DNA of 41,642 nucleotides from Bacillus sp. (in: firmicutes). GTDB lineage: Bacteria; Bacillota; Bacilli; Bacillales; Salisediminibacteriaceae. The position numbers and the translations under genes were made by a program. The stretch is taken from NCBI GenBank assembly GCA_021208645.1, contig JAJOJL010000119.1, positions 1 to 41,642 of the forward strand, read 5' to 3'. This document shows positions 8,674 to 17,673 of the stretch, one piece after another; position 1 is the first letter of the stretch; each line of letters opens with the position of its first letter. The notes under the pieces were generated by a model, which was not told the origin of the DNA, made no database searches, and worked only from the letters and a program-made list of their open reading frames with translations.

Positions 8674-10412
8674 GAAATCAACTCCTTCACTTGTTTTACA
8701 ATGGATTTTACTGTAAATGGGTTGCCGTCATATTGGGTAATGGCCTCTGCCTTGCCGTGAATCGGCATGTGTTGTTTCAACAGTTGTAGTAGTTGGCCAG
8801 TGTAGTTGTTTTCCACCGTAACAACCTGCTTCCCTTGTAAAAGAGACTCTAGCTCATGGACTGGCATCGGATAAAGCTGCTGAATGTGAAGGTGAGAAAC
8901 CTTCATTCCCTCTTGATTTAAAAGCACCGCTGCTTCTTGAATCATTCCATAGGTAGAGCCCATTCCAACTAACACCATATCGGAATCTTCTACCCCCGGA
9001 TCGTATTTGTACGGTTCTTGGATGACAGCATCCTTAATTTTTTCCAGACGCTTCTTCATCATGTTAATACGGTTAACTGTGTCTTCGGAGATATACCCGC
9101 TTTCATCATGCTCGTTGGAGCTCGTTGTGTGAACAGCATGGGGCATACCAGGTTTTGGTCGTGGAGATACACCATCCTCCGTAAAACGGTACCGCTTGAA
9201 ATGTGTTTCACCGAATTCCTTCGCTTCTTCGTCTGTTATTAGTTTTCCGCGGTCAATTGGAACTCGTTTAGCATCGAATGGTGGTACTGTCATTTTATTC
9301 ATTGACAGCCCCAGGTCCAACCCTACCACAACTGGACATTGGTATTTATCTGCTAGATTAAAAGCTTCTGCTGCAATATAGAAGGCATCCTCGATGGTTG
9401 CAGCGTACAATACGATTCTAGGAATCTCTCCATGGGTTCCGAAGATCATCTGATTTAAATCACTTTGTTCATGTTTTGTCGGCAATCCTGTCGAAGGGCC
9501 TCCCCGCTGGGAGTTAACAACAACAATCGGGACTTCACTCATCCCGGCCATTCCCAACGCTTCCGTTTTCAAGCTTAACCCAGGTCCAGACGTAGAGGTC
9601 ATGGCACGGGTACCACTATAGCTCGCACCAATAGCGAAGCAGAGGCCTGCTATTTCATCCTCCACCTGCATAACCGTACCGCCTACCTTTGGCAGTTCAT
9701 CTGCAAGCCATTCCATGACTTCACTGGCAGGTGTAATCGGATAGGCACTTAAGTACCTGCACCCTGCCATTAAACTACCAAATGCCGTTGCTTCATTCCC
9801 AGAAATAAATAAGTGGTTTGGCTCTGGTGGAACCACCAAGGCATTAACGAGATTTGCTACATGCGTATTCGTTAATTCATACCCCTTCAACACGGCTTGC
9901 TTATTGGATGAGATCACATCATTTCCTTTTTTCGCAAAAATCTCTTCAATAAATCCATGTAAAATATCTACCGGCAGGTCTACTAAAGCAGCACTAACTC
10001 CTACTGCAATCATATTTTTTGCCATTGGATTGCCTAATTGTTTCGCAATTTCCTTTAATGGTACCGTTAACACCGTATAAGTTGTTCCACTATCTGTTTT
10101 CCCATTTTCGACAGAAACATCTTTTCCTTCCTGAATGACCAATGCCCCTTGATTTAACGATTCACTGTTGATTGGGAACGTTTCCTTGTCTAGGCAAAGT
10201 AAAATATCAATGCCATCCCCAGAATAGTAATTACGATCCTTTGTTGCCTTAATCTTATAATTCGTATGACCGCCTTTGATTCGGGACATAAACTGTTTGT
10301 ACGTTGAGACGGAATAACCGAAACGCACCAGTGTTCTAGCAAACAATTCACCGGTGGAATCTACTCCTTCCCCTTGCTGTCCCCCTACCATCCATTCAAT
10401 AGAATTCCTCAC
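8661..10412 (-). CDS. korA: 2-oxoacid:acceptor oxidoreductase, fused gamma-alpha subunit
   Basis: 583 residues combining two modules. Residues about 1-190 are the gamma (CoA/acceptor) domain, with WMVGGQQGEGVDSTGELFA near the start. Residues about 200-583 are the alpha (pyrimidine-binding) domain, with CRYLSAYPITPASEVMEWLA and SGPGLSLKTEALGMAGMSE. It pairs with the beta subunit encoded directly downstream, with coupled translation through a 13-bp overlap. The GTG at 10412 lies about 10 nt after AAAGGAGGT. This fusion is the usual form in aerobic Bacillaceae, where the complex can act beside or instead of the 2-oxoglutarate dehydrogenase route (family knowledge). Confidence 0.93.
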   Translation of the reverse strand: MRNSIEWMVGGQQGEGVDSTGELFARTLVRFGYSVSTYKQFMSRIKGGHTNYKIKATKDRNYYSGDGIDILLCLDKETFPINSESLNQGALVIQEGKDVSVENGKTDSGTTYTVLTVPLKEIAKQLGNPMAKNMIAVGVSAALVDLPVDILHGFIEEIFAKKGNDVISSNKQAVLKGYELTNTHVANLVNALVVPPEPNHLFISGNEATAFGSLMAGCRYLSAYPITPASEVMEWLADELPKVGGTVMQVEDEIAGLCFAIGASYSGTRAMTSTSGPGLSLKTEALGMAGMSEVPIVVVNSQRGGPSTGLPTKHEQSDLNQMIFGTHGEIPRIVLYAATIEDAFYIAAEAFNLADKYQCPVVVGLDLGLSMNKMTVPPFDAKRVPIDRGKLITDEEAKEFGETHFKRYRFTEDGVSPRPKPGMPHAVHTTSSNEHDESGYISEDTVNRINMMKKRLEKIKDAVIQEPYKYDPGVEDSDMVLVGMGSTYGMIQEAAVLLNQEGMKVSHLHIQQLYPMPVHELESLLQGKQVVTVENNYTGQLLQLLKQHMPIHGKAEAITQYDGNPFTVKSIVKQVKELISWQL

Positions 10413-10592
10413 AGCAAGACAAACCTCCTTTGAGAATTTAATTTATTTTGAGTAGAGAAAAACCTTCATTGATGACAGCGTTTTCAACTTCTATGTTGAA
10501 TTCCCCTACTTAAAAACATATCCACAGTTACAATAGTTAAAATATTTAGTATTATCATTCTATTACAAAATCACAAAAAACACAAAGCATTT

Positions 10593-10627
10593 AAAAACCT
10601 CACTAATAATAGGCACTAGTGAGGTTT
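10593..10627 (-). terminator. Intrinsic terminator after the benzil-reductase-like SDR
   Basis: Stem AAACCTCACTA / TAGTGAGGTTT (10595-10605 with 10617-10627) followed on the minus strand by TTTTTAAA. The rest of the 345-bp gap between korA and this SDR gene shows only AT-rich sequence. Confidence 0.75.
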
Positions 10628-10756
10628 CATTCATGGTGTTATACAATTTATTTCCATCTGTATTACATTCATTATATCAATACTTCTCAGGAAAAATGCT
10701 AGATTTTTTAAGGGAAATCTTTTATTTTATCCCACAAGGCAAGTATAACGAAAAAA

Positions 10757-11514
10757 TCACAAATAATCACTTACAGAAACTAGCTCACCATTAGGAAAGG
10801 AGGTTGATGTGAGCAATTCTGCAACAACGGAAGCAACCACTTCTGGAGAAAGAAGTTTACCTTCCTCTTTATAATCAATAAATCTGTCAACTTGGGCGAA
10901 ATCCTTTCGATTACTGGAACGAATCTGTGCTTGCATGTCCGTATCGATAATGCCTGGTGCAAAGGAAACAACCTGGACAGGGTGAACTTGGTTTAACTGC
11001 AATTGCTCCAATGAAGCAATTTGACTCATCATATTTACCCCTGCCTTGGCAGCTCCGTAACAACTCCATCCAAATACAGGATTACTGCCAGCACCAGAAG
11101 AAATATTGATAACTCTTTTATCGCAGTTTAAATTCTCTGCCTCTTGAATAAACCTTGAAGTTAAGAGCATCGGTGCCATGAGATTAACATTCATGCTCGT
11201 GATTATTTCCTCAGTTTCACAGCGATCGATTGGTTTCATTGGCGAAAGGGTTCCTGCATTATTAATGAGGTGAACACTTTTTATTCCCTGACGATCAATT
11301 TTTGCAAAAATCGAATCTATTAAGCTGTTCATTTGTTCTACATTACTTAGATCAAATGGAATAAAGTCGATTTTTTCAGCCTTATTCATCAGTTCCTCAA
11401 TTGCTTTCCCTTTGGCTCTCGACACACAAATAAGATGATAATCCAAAGCGTGAAGTTTCTTTACTAACGCATTCCCCAATCCTCGGGATGCCCTGTAATA
11501 ATTGCGTAATTCAA
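10757..11514 (-). CDS. SDR oxidoreductase, benzil reductase (YueD)-like, frameshifted near its start
   Basis: Restored length is 252 residues. An intact classical SDR: ITGASRGLG cofactor motif (after correction), NNAGTLSPM, catalytic Ser in NISSGAG and YGAAK with Tyr and Lys. It is most like the sepiapterin reductase/benzil reductase group that reduces diketones with NADPH. The frame is lost in the cofactor motif, where a G3 run (C3 on the plus strand at 11491-11493) should be G4; adding one base links TTG 11514 (MNYAIITG) to the rest. That TTG is preceded by AGAGGTG. Without the correction the gene would appear to start inside the motif (MGNALVKK), losing the nucleotide site. Confidence 0.85.
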
Positions 11515-11673
11515 CAGTTTCACACCTCTTCCTTTTCTTTACCTACTGCTACTATAACACGTTTGTCCTACTACAACCTAAGGCTTATACTTACTTAATT
11601 AGATAGGTTTATTTTCTAATTTGGAATTATCTGCTATGATGAAGGAAAGAAATTGCAATGCAGGAGGGCAGGC

Positions 11674-12807
11674 ATGACAAAGGGACAAGGTTGGATTATT
11701 GCACGATTTTTTCTCATCACTATCGTTACAATTGCATTTTTTTGGGGTTTAGCTTGGCTTTTCTCCGTTTCATATCCATTTTGGATTGCAACAATCCTCG
11801 TATGGATGTTTCTCCCTTTAATTCGAGTAATGAGAACTAAAGTAAAGCTACCAAATAGCTTAGCCGTGCTGTTTGCTCTCCTGATCGGATTAAGTACAAT
11901 TGCTTCAATCGTCACGGGTATTGTTTTCCTAATTATAATAGGAGTACGTCGTCTTTCTGAGCACGTACCAAATTGGATAGAACAAGCTTCCATCCAAGTT
12001 CAATTATTTTTTAACGAAAGTATCTTACCTTTATGGCACCGTGTTACGGGGTTTATGGATTCCCTGACTCCTGAGCAGCAAATGACCTTACAGGAAGGCA
12101 TCACTACTTTAGGAAGTCAGTTAGCAACTATGTTTGGAGAAGCTGGACAGAAAATTGCCGATGGTCTAACCCATTTAATTATGGCTGTACCAACTTTTTT
12201 AATCGGATTTCTATTTATTTTTCTTGCCTTTTACTTTATTGGCAAGGACTGGGAGACCATGTCTAAAAAAGTAAGGGATGGTGTACCTGCTGGCTTCATC
12301 AAAAAAGCAAGGGAATTCCGCAGAATGTTCAGCCATCGCGTATTAGGCTATTTACGGGCCCAAGTTATTTTAATGGGAATTGCTTCAATTATTGTACTCA
12401 TTGGCCTTTCCATTTTACGCATTGAACAAGCCTTAACGATAGCCCTAATCGTGGGAATTGCAGAAATACTCCCCTATTTAGGTTCAGGAACCATTTTAAT
12501 ACCTTGGCTTATTTATGCCTTTGTGACTGGAGATATTAGTCTCGGAATTGGACTAGCCATTACTTACGGAGTAACAGTCGGAGTTCGACAATCCATTGAA
12601 CCGAAGGTGTTATCCAAGAGTATGAATTTGAATACACTGGCTGTCCTCATCTCCTTGTTTGTGGGCTTTCAAATTTTTGGGATTGTCGGTGTATTTATCG
12701 GTCCATTCGTCCTCGTGATCTTAGTTATTTTAAAGGACATTGGTCTTGGAAAAACTATGTGGGATTTTGTTATTCATGGTTGGTCAGATGACCAGAACAA
12801 GAAGTAA
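11674..12807 (+). CDS. ytvI: Sporulation integral membrane protein YtvI (AI-2E transporter superfamily)
   Basis: 377 residues from the ATG at 11674, which follows GGAGGG by about 5 nt; an upstream in-frame TTG at 11653 precedes that site and is rejected. It is a polytopic membrane protein of the AI-2E/PerM superfamily. Two N-terminal helices are followed by a soluble segment (about 90-165, with FFNESILPLWHRVTGF), then five to six helices with GIAEILPYLGSGTILIPW, VTVGVRQSIEPKV and the C-terminal VGVFIGPFVLVILVIL typical of YtvI. YtvI is a sporulation-time membrane protein of unknown transport function. It is followed by its own terminator, so it is probably monocistronic. Confidence 0.88.
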   Translation: MTKGQGWIIARFFLITIVTIAFFWGLAWLFSVSYPFWIATILVWMFLPLIRVMRTKVKLPNSLAVLFALLIGLSTIASIVTGIVFLIIIGVRRLSEHVPNWIEQASIQVQLFFNESILPLWHRVTGFMDSLTPEQQMTLQEGITTLGSQLATMFGEAGQKIADGLTHLIMAVPTFLIGFLFIFLAFYFIGKDWETMSKKVRDGVPAGFIKKAREFRRMFSHRVLGYLRAQVILMGIASIIVLIGLSILRIEQALTIALIVGIAEILPYLGSGTILIPWLIYAFVTGDISLGIGLAITYGVTVGVRQSIEPKVLSKSMNLNTLAVLISLFVGFQIFGIVGVFIGPFVLVILVILKDIGLGKTMWDFVIHGWSDDQNKK

Positions 12808-12869
12808 TTATTGAACACACTCTATTAAAACCATATTGACGTATTGATCATGATGTCAAAAAACTGTCA

Positions 12870-12914
12870 AACGATCTTCACAATTATATGTTGTTGTGAA
12901 GGTCGTTTTCTTTT
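12870..12914 (+). terminator. Terminator of ytvI
   Basis: Stem AACGATCTTCACAA (12870-12883) with TTGTGAAGGTCGTT (12894-12907), then TTTCTTTTAT. Its 3' arm overlaps the -35 region of the next gene. Confidence 0.85.
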
Positions 12915-12939
12915 ATAATTTAATTGATAATGATTATCA
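12891..12939 (+). promoter_or_regulatory. SigA-type promoter with a perfect Fur box
   Basis: TTGTTG (12891-12896), 17-bp spacer, TATAAT (12914-12919). TGATAATGATTATCA at 12925-12939 is an exact 7-1-7 Fur box covering the expected start of transcription. Fe-bound Fur should block initiation of the DUF2325 gene and the one after it. Confidence 0.88.
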
Positions 12940-12972
12940 ATTTCAAACAACTGAGAGTTAGGAGTGAGGGCA

Positions 12973-13308
12973 ATGGCCTCTTTACTTGTGATTGGCGGAG
13001 ACAAGCTGGGATCTATTCCTGGGAATTTAAAATCGATGGGTTTTCATGAGGTCATGCATCTTGATGGCCGAAAAGTACAAATGGTAAAGCGGGAAATCCC
13101 CGATAATATAGATCTTATTTTAATCCTGACAGATTTTATCAATCATAATTTAGCAAAAAAAATTAAGGATAAGGCTAGCAAAAAGAACGTACCCATTTGT
13201 TTTGCAAGAAGATCCTGGTGTTCTATTTACACTGCCCTAGTATCCTGTGACAATGCATGTGCAAAGTGTCCATTTCTAAAGGGCTGTTCACAAGTATCGT
13301 CCTACTAA
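12973..13308 (+). CDS. DUF2325 protein with a Cys-rich C-terminus, Fur-controlled
   Basis: 111 residues from the ATG at 12973; an in-frame GTG at 12964 is part of the ribosome binding region (GGAGTGAGGGCA). Residues 1-75 match the DUF2325 fold (MASLLVIGGDKLGSIPGNL, DLILILTDFINHNL). The tail carries six cysteines (76, 83, 92, 96, 99, 105), the last four spaced C-x3-C-x2-C-x5-C, which looks like a metal or Fe-S ligand set. It is transcribed from a promoter covered by a perfect Fur box, so it should be made under iron starvation. The next gene is 58 bp downstream without a terminator between them. Function unknown; a role in iron handling or sensing is inference. Confidence 0.85.
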   Translation: MASLLVIGGDKLGSIPGNLKSMGFHEVMHLDGRKVQMVKREIPDNIDLILILTDFINHNLAKKIKDKASKKNVPICFARRSWCSIYTALVSCDNACAKCPFLKGCSQVSSY

Positions 13309-13366
13309 ATTAGCTTATCCTGCAAAGCAAACTGTCAATTGGAGTTTTATTAATGAGGTGATGGGA

Positions 13367-13858
13367 ATGGCACCACGTGTTTTTAATCAAGTAAGCGAAA
13401 TTGAGGTTGAAAGAACCTCAATTGAAGATATTCAGCAGCTTATCAATGAGGTCATGTACAAAATTATTAACGAAGCTGAATTTGACACGAAGAAGGCTCT
13501 CGATATTTTATATAAAGAATGCCACCCTTGTGTAACGAAATTATTCTCCTCCTCTGCTGATTTTTTCTTAAAAATGGCAGCAATAGTAGATTACATATTG
13601 CAGATTGTACCTAAGCTTATGTCTTTTATGTTGAGATATGTAGTGGAATTGGACGGAGTTTACGTGTTTGTGGGGACTAATAAGTCGAGCTCAAACCAGC
13701 TAGAAGCGTGGTTGTTTCTGGCAGAAGAGAATGAAAATAAAGTCTCTTTAGAACAAAAACTACAATCCATGATGGCAGAACTGGAGGCTCAACGTTGGAG
13801 CTGCTACCTCTATTCCATCGAATCAGGAAATATGAAAGCTTTCCATAGCAAGAATTAA
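13367..13858 (+). CDS. Uncharacterised protein cotranscribed with the Fur-controlled DUF2325 gene
   Basis: 163 residues from the ATG at 13367, which follows GAGGTGATGGGA; GTG 13358 and ATG 13361 lie inside that site. I do not recognise the family. There is no signal peptide. A CHPC motif (Cys52, Cys55) sits in a helical N-terminal half (DIQQLINEVMYKIINEAEF), a moderately hydrophobic segment lies around 64-90, and the C-terminal half (LDGVYVFVGTNK to RWSCYLYSIESG) looks like a mixed alpha/beta domain. It shares the Fur-box promoter with the upstream gene and has a strong terminator right after its stop, so the two form a closed two-gene unit. Iron-linked function is inferred from context only. 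Confidence 0.75.
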   Translation: MAPRVFNQVSEIEVERTSIEDIQQLINEVMYKIINEAEFDTKKALDILYKECHPCVTKLFSSSADFFLKMAAIVDYILQIVPKLMSFMLRYVVELDGVYVFVGTNKSSSNQLEAWLFLAEENENKVSLEQKLQSMMAELEAQRWSCYLYSIESGNMKAFHSKN

Positions 13859-13865
13859 TGTTACC

Positions 13866-13914
13866 TCCCTCCACCAGGCTTCTTCTCAAGGAAGCCACCT
13901 GGTGGAGTTTTTTA
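13866..13914 (+). terminator. Terminator of the Fur-controlled two-gene unit
   Basis: Stem CTCCACCAGG (13869-13878) with CCTGGTGGAG (13898-13907), then T6. Confidence 0.92.
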
Positions 13915-13978
13915 CTTTATCTAGAGTTGGTATAAACCCTTTTTTCTTCGGAAGTAATTTTTAGCTAAGGTAGGCTTC

Positions 13979-14998
13979 TCATCTAGAAATCAAGGTAACA
14001 TCATTAATTCTTCGTTCCACCATGAATTCCGGCCATTCGATTGGCGCTTTTTCCCAAGTGAGGCCTTGGTCTTCTGAAACAAATACGCCCCGGTTGTTTA
14101 CTGCATAAAAGTTGTTGGGTTCCTCAGGGTGCGAATGAAGATGAAGAACGGTTGATTCTTCTGGAGATGGTAAGCCATCAGTCACCCGAGTCCATATTTC
14201 CTCCTTCGCTGTTTTCCTGAACAAAACTGTTTTTGCCCCCTCAGGACGGTATGCACTTCTTGGTCCCTCTGCTCCAGATGCAATAACTGTTTCCGGATCT
14301 GCAGGCGATACAGCTACATGGACTAAATACGTATAAGGGGCCAACCCCTCATTTATAGTTTCCCAAGTCGTACCCTTATCTCTACTCTCAGCGTAACCTC
14401 CACCCCCTGCCTCATATATTCGGTTTGGCTCATTTGGATGAAGTTTTATCGTATGACAATCGAACTGAGATCCTTCTTTCCTATCCTCGAACGTTTCCCC
14501 ACCGTCTAAACTTCGCATAACTCCCCCTAATTCAATGCCAGTCAACAAAAAGTTTTCTTCCCCATATCCGACGGCAATATCCTGAACATGATGAGTATAG
14601 GGGCGTGGTGGGAAAAACCAAGTTGATTTTGATGGCAACTGTAAAAGGGCTGGAAAACTCGTCCATGTCTTTCCACCGTCAATGGATTTGTATAGATTAC
14701 TCGGTTCTGTTCCTGCATAAACTGGTGAGATTCCGTTAACCCCTTTATTTGGACTTACTCTGATTGTCATGACTCGATTGGAAAAAACAGTTTCGCCTAT
14801 TCGTTCCCATGTGGCTCCATTATCCTTACTTTTCCAAAGCCCGTGATCGAAAGTTCCGGCATAAAGAGTACCACTGTTTTCATCAAAGGCGACGGACTGC
14901 ATATCCCCTACTGGATGAGTATGGTGCTGTAATGACCATCCCTTAGATGATTTTCCGACTTTAATAAGATCTTTCGATGATACAATAAATAATTCCAT
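13979..14998 (-). CDS. Asp-box (BNR/sialidase-like) beta-propeller protein
   Basis: 339 residues without a signal peptide. At least five Asp-box motifs (SxDxGxTW) are visible: SKDNGATWERIG, SIDGGKTWTSF, SLDGGETFEDR, SRDKGTTWETI and SEDQGLTWEKA, spaced about 50-70 residues apart. This indicates a six- or seven-bladed propeller of the exo-sialidase/VPS10/YCF48-like group often called WD40/YVTN/BNR-like. Typical sialidase catalytic residues are not evident, so glycosidase activity should not be assumed. The ATG at 14998 lies about 10 nt after GAGGAG. It appears to be a single-gene unit. Confidence 0.85.
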   Translation of the reverse strand: MELFIVSSKDLIKVGKSSKGWSLQHHTHPVGDMQSVAFDENSGTLYAGTFDHGLWKSKDNGATWERIGETVFSNRVMTIRVSPNKGVNGISPVYAGTEPSNLYKSIDGGKTWTSFPALLQLPSKSTWFFPPRPYTHHVQDIAVGYGEENFLLTGIELGGVMRSLDGGETFEDRKEGSQFDCHTIKLHPNEPNRIYEAGGGGYAESRDKGTTWETINEGLAPYTYLVHVAVSPADPETVIASGAEGPRSAYRPEGAKTVLFRKTAKEEIWTRVTDGLPSPEESTVLHLHSHPEEPNNFYAVNNRGVFVSEDQGLTWEKAPIEWPEFMVERRINDVTLISR

Positions 14999-15186
14999 TC
15001 CATAATTACTCCTCTCTCAAAATAATATCCCGCTTCTACATTGGGCTCCCTCTCAATAGTGAAATTGAAATTACATGGGAGCGCTGTTAATTTTCCATTT
15101 AATGTGACCTATAATCTGTATATGTGTTGCCTTCTATGTCAATAGGTAAACTTCCTCCTACATTACGTATTTATTTACTATTAATA

Positions 15187-15221
15187 CAAAAACGCATGCT
15201 ATTTACGAGAAACAGCATGCG
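15187..15221 (-). terminator. Terminator of the 50-aa gene
   Basis: Minus strand: CGCATGCT, 13-nt loop, AGCATGCG, then TTTTTG (15193-15200 paired with 15214-15221). It lies about 30 bp past the stop at 15252. Confidence 0.75.
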
Positions 15222-15251
15222 CAAGGACTAAATAAATAATCGATGAGGCTT

Positions 15252-15404
15252 TTAATCTATTATTGGGTAAATTTGACTGATAAATAAATCATCTTCTTCT
15301 CTTTCTGCTGCTTGGTACTCTTCAATAAAGGTGTACAAAATTCGTAGATCATCCTCTGATAATTGATCAATGAGCCGAAGGACCTCTGTTTTAGTTACCA
15401 TCAT
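15252..15404 (-). CDS. Small hypothetical protein (50 aa)
   Basis: A short gene with a near-ideal ribosome binding site: AAGGAGG (15410-15416) lies 5 nt before the ATG at 15404. The product begins MMVTKTEVLRLIDQLSEDD and is acidic, with an amphipathic helix pair (LIDQLSEDDLRILYTFIEEY) followed by an EREEDDLF tail. The helix pattern resembles the LIxxLPExxLxxVxxFIxxL start of DUF2281-like and antitoxin-like small proteins, but no toxin gene is adjacent. A minus-strand terminator follows directly, so it looks like a genuine monocistronic gene. Function unknown. Confidence 0.75.
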   Translation of the reverse strand: MMVTKTEVLRLIDQLSEDDLRILYTFIEEYQAAEREEDDLFISQIYPIID

Positions 15405-15533
15405 GAGTACCTCCTTCATGTTTAATTGAAGCCTCCCTAGTAATCCTCTACCCGAAAAAGAAGGTTTTTAAGCGCAGTTCACATAATTTTCAAAGAAAAG
15501 CCTAGCAACTGCCTAACCACTAAGCTAAGTTAA

Positions 15534-17439
15534 TTATTTTTTAGCTGCTTCTATTTCTTCTACTAAAATTGATAGCTCTGTCCAACGGTCCATCGCTTTT
15601 TCTAAATCCTCATCCACTTTTTTTGTCTCGTCGTATAAGTCACGAATTCGATCAATGTCGCTACCTGCATCCACGATTTCCTTCTCCAGACCTTCCTTTC
15701 TTTCTTCTAGGCCGGCAATGCGGTCCTCAATCTCATCCCATTCCTTCTGATCCTTGTAGGATAGTTTTTTAGGTTTTGATTGGGTGGCAGGCTTTTCTTG
15801 CTGCTTTTTTTCCTGCTCCCGGGAAAACTCTTGGCCTTGCTGTCTTTTCCGTTCCTCCAACCACTCAGAATACGCTCCAAAATAACGGGATACTTTCCCG
15901 TTCCCCTCAAAGACTAGGAGCTTCTCCACAACCCGGTCAAGAAAATACCGATCATGGGAAACCGTAATCACTACCCCTGGGAACTGATCTAAATAATCTT
16001 CCAAAACAGACAACGTTTGTGTGTCTAGGTCATTTGTAGGCTCATCTAAAAACAGCACATTCGGCTCACCCATCAAGACTTTCAGTAAATATAGTCTTCG
16101 CCTCTCCCCGCCAGATAATCGGTTAATATATGTCCATTGCTGAGAACGGGGAAATAAGAAACGCTCAAGCATTTGTTCCGCCGTGATTACTTGGCTGTCA
16201 ACGGTATGAACAACCTCTGCCACATCTTTTATATAATCAATCACCCGTTTCGAAGAATCTAAATCGTCGTGATCCTGGGTATAATAACCAATTTTTACCG
16301 TTTCTCCAACCTCTACCACCCCAGAGTCAGGTGTGATCCTACCAGCAATCACATTGAGGAGGGTTGACTTGCCTGTTCCGTTCGGGCCGATTATACCTAG
16401 TCGCTCCCCTGGTATGACGAGATAATCAAGATTCTTAAACAAGGTAGTCCCTTCAAAAGCTTTCGTAATTTGCTGAAGCTCAATGACTTTTTTCCCTAGT
16501 CTTATTGATCCGATGGCAAAATCTAAATCTCCTTTTGCAATTGCGTGTGTTTCATCCTGGAGTTTTTCCACCCGCTGTATTCGTGCCTTCTGCTTTGTTG
16601 TCCTCGCCTTCGCTCCCCGCTTTAACCAAGCTAATTCTCTTCTTAAAATATTTTGCCGCTTGGACTCCCTATGCTCTTCAATCTCTTCTCTTTCCGCTTT
16701 TTTTTCTAAAAACATTTCATAATTGCCTTCATATTGGTAAAGATTCCCTTGGTCTAACTCGAAAATCCGGTTCGTTACTCGATTTAAAAAATAGCGATCA
16801 TGAGTTATTAATATTAATGCACCTGGATACTGAGCTAAAAACTGCTCCAGCCACTCGATTGTTTCATTATCTAAATGGTTGGTAGGCTCATCAAGGAGGA
16901 GTATATCAACTGGTTGTATTAACGCTTTCGCAATCGCTACTCTTTTTTTTCTGACCACCTGAAAGGTATTTAACTTGTTTCGAAAAGTCCTTAATACCTA
17001 GCTTCGTTAAAACCGTTTTGGCAATGGTATTGGCTCCCCATGCATCAGCCTCATCCATTTTTTGCTGAAGGGACGCCGCCCGCTTTTGTAAAGATTCATC
17101 CATTGGATTTTCTTCAAGGGCAAGAAGTGCCGTTTCATATTCACGCATGACCCGCATAATAGTTGCGTCTCCGTAATAAACTTGTTCAAGTACCGTTAAC
17201 TCCTCCTGTAATTGAGGCTCCTGAGGTAGGTATTCCATCTGAAATTCATTGGCATGAATGATTTCCCCTCCATCTTTTCCATCGATGCCTGCCAGCACCT
17301 TTAATAGGGTGGATTTCCCTGTGCCGTTAACACCGATGAGACCAATCCGTTCTTTTGTCCCGACAGTGAAGGTGATATGATCAAATAACTGTTTTTCTCC
17401 GTACGTTTTATGTAAATTTTCTGCTCGCAATATACTCAT
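15534..17439 (-). CDS. yfmR: ABC-F family ATPase YfmR (Uup-type), frameshifted in a T8 run
   Basis: Restored length is 634 residues. Two ABC ATPase domains without membrane segments: Walker A GVNGTGKST (about 36-44), signature LSGGQKKR and Walker B ILLLDEPTNHLDN in the first; GPNGTGKST, LSGGERRR and VLFLDEPTNDLDT in the second. They are joined by the ABC-F linker and followed by a C-terminal coiled coil (about 560-634) as in Uup/YfmR. ABC-F proteins bind the ribosomal E site; YfmR relieves stalls such as polyproline pauses in B. subtilis. The frame breaks in the first signature at T8 16943-16950; removing one base restores QKKRVAIAKAL. ATG 17439 is 9 nt after GAGGA and is preferred to ATG 17448. 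Confidence 0.9.
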
Positions 17440-17673
17440 GATTATCATTCCTCATTCTAGTCTGTTATCTATTGTATCGAAAAAAAGGTATGGTGGTAGT
17501 ACATCGGTTTAAGGGGAAGCATTTTTCTTTTTTTAAAAAATATGAAACAAAAAAGACGTTTTTTACCCGTAAAAAGTTTATAATAGAAGATAGATAGAAT
17601 AACAAAACTTCCTCACAGAATATGATGACCACTATGATGGAAGAATCTATCACAATTAAAGAGGTGATTTACT

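Noticed and set aside
12836-12859. Imperfect palindrome TTGAC...TGATCA...GTCAA
   Set aside because: It lies between the ytvI stop and its terminator, away from a promoter; arm matching is partial and it has no obvious regulator.
17543-17571. TGAAAC followed by CGTA upstream of the 562-aa protein gene
   Set aside because: The spacer is 19 bp, too long for an ECF promoter, and a TATAAT at 17579-17584 lies closer to the gene.
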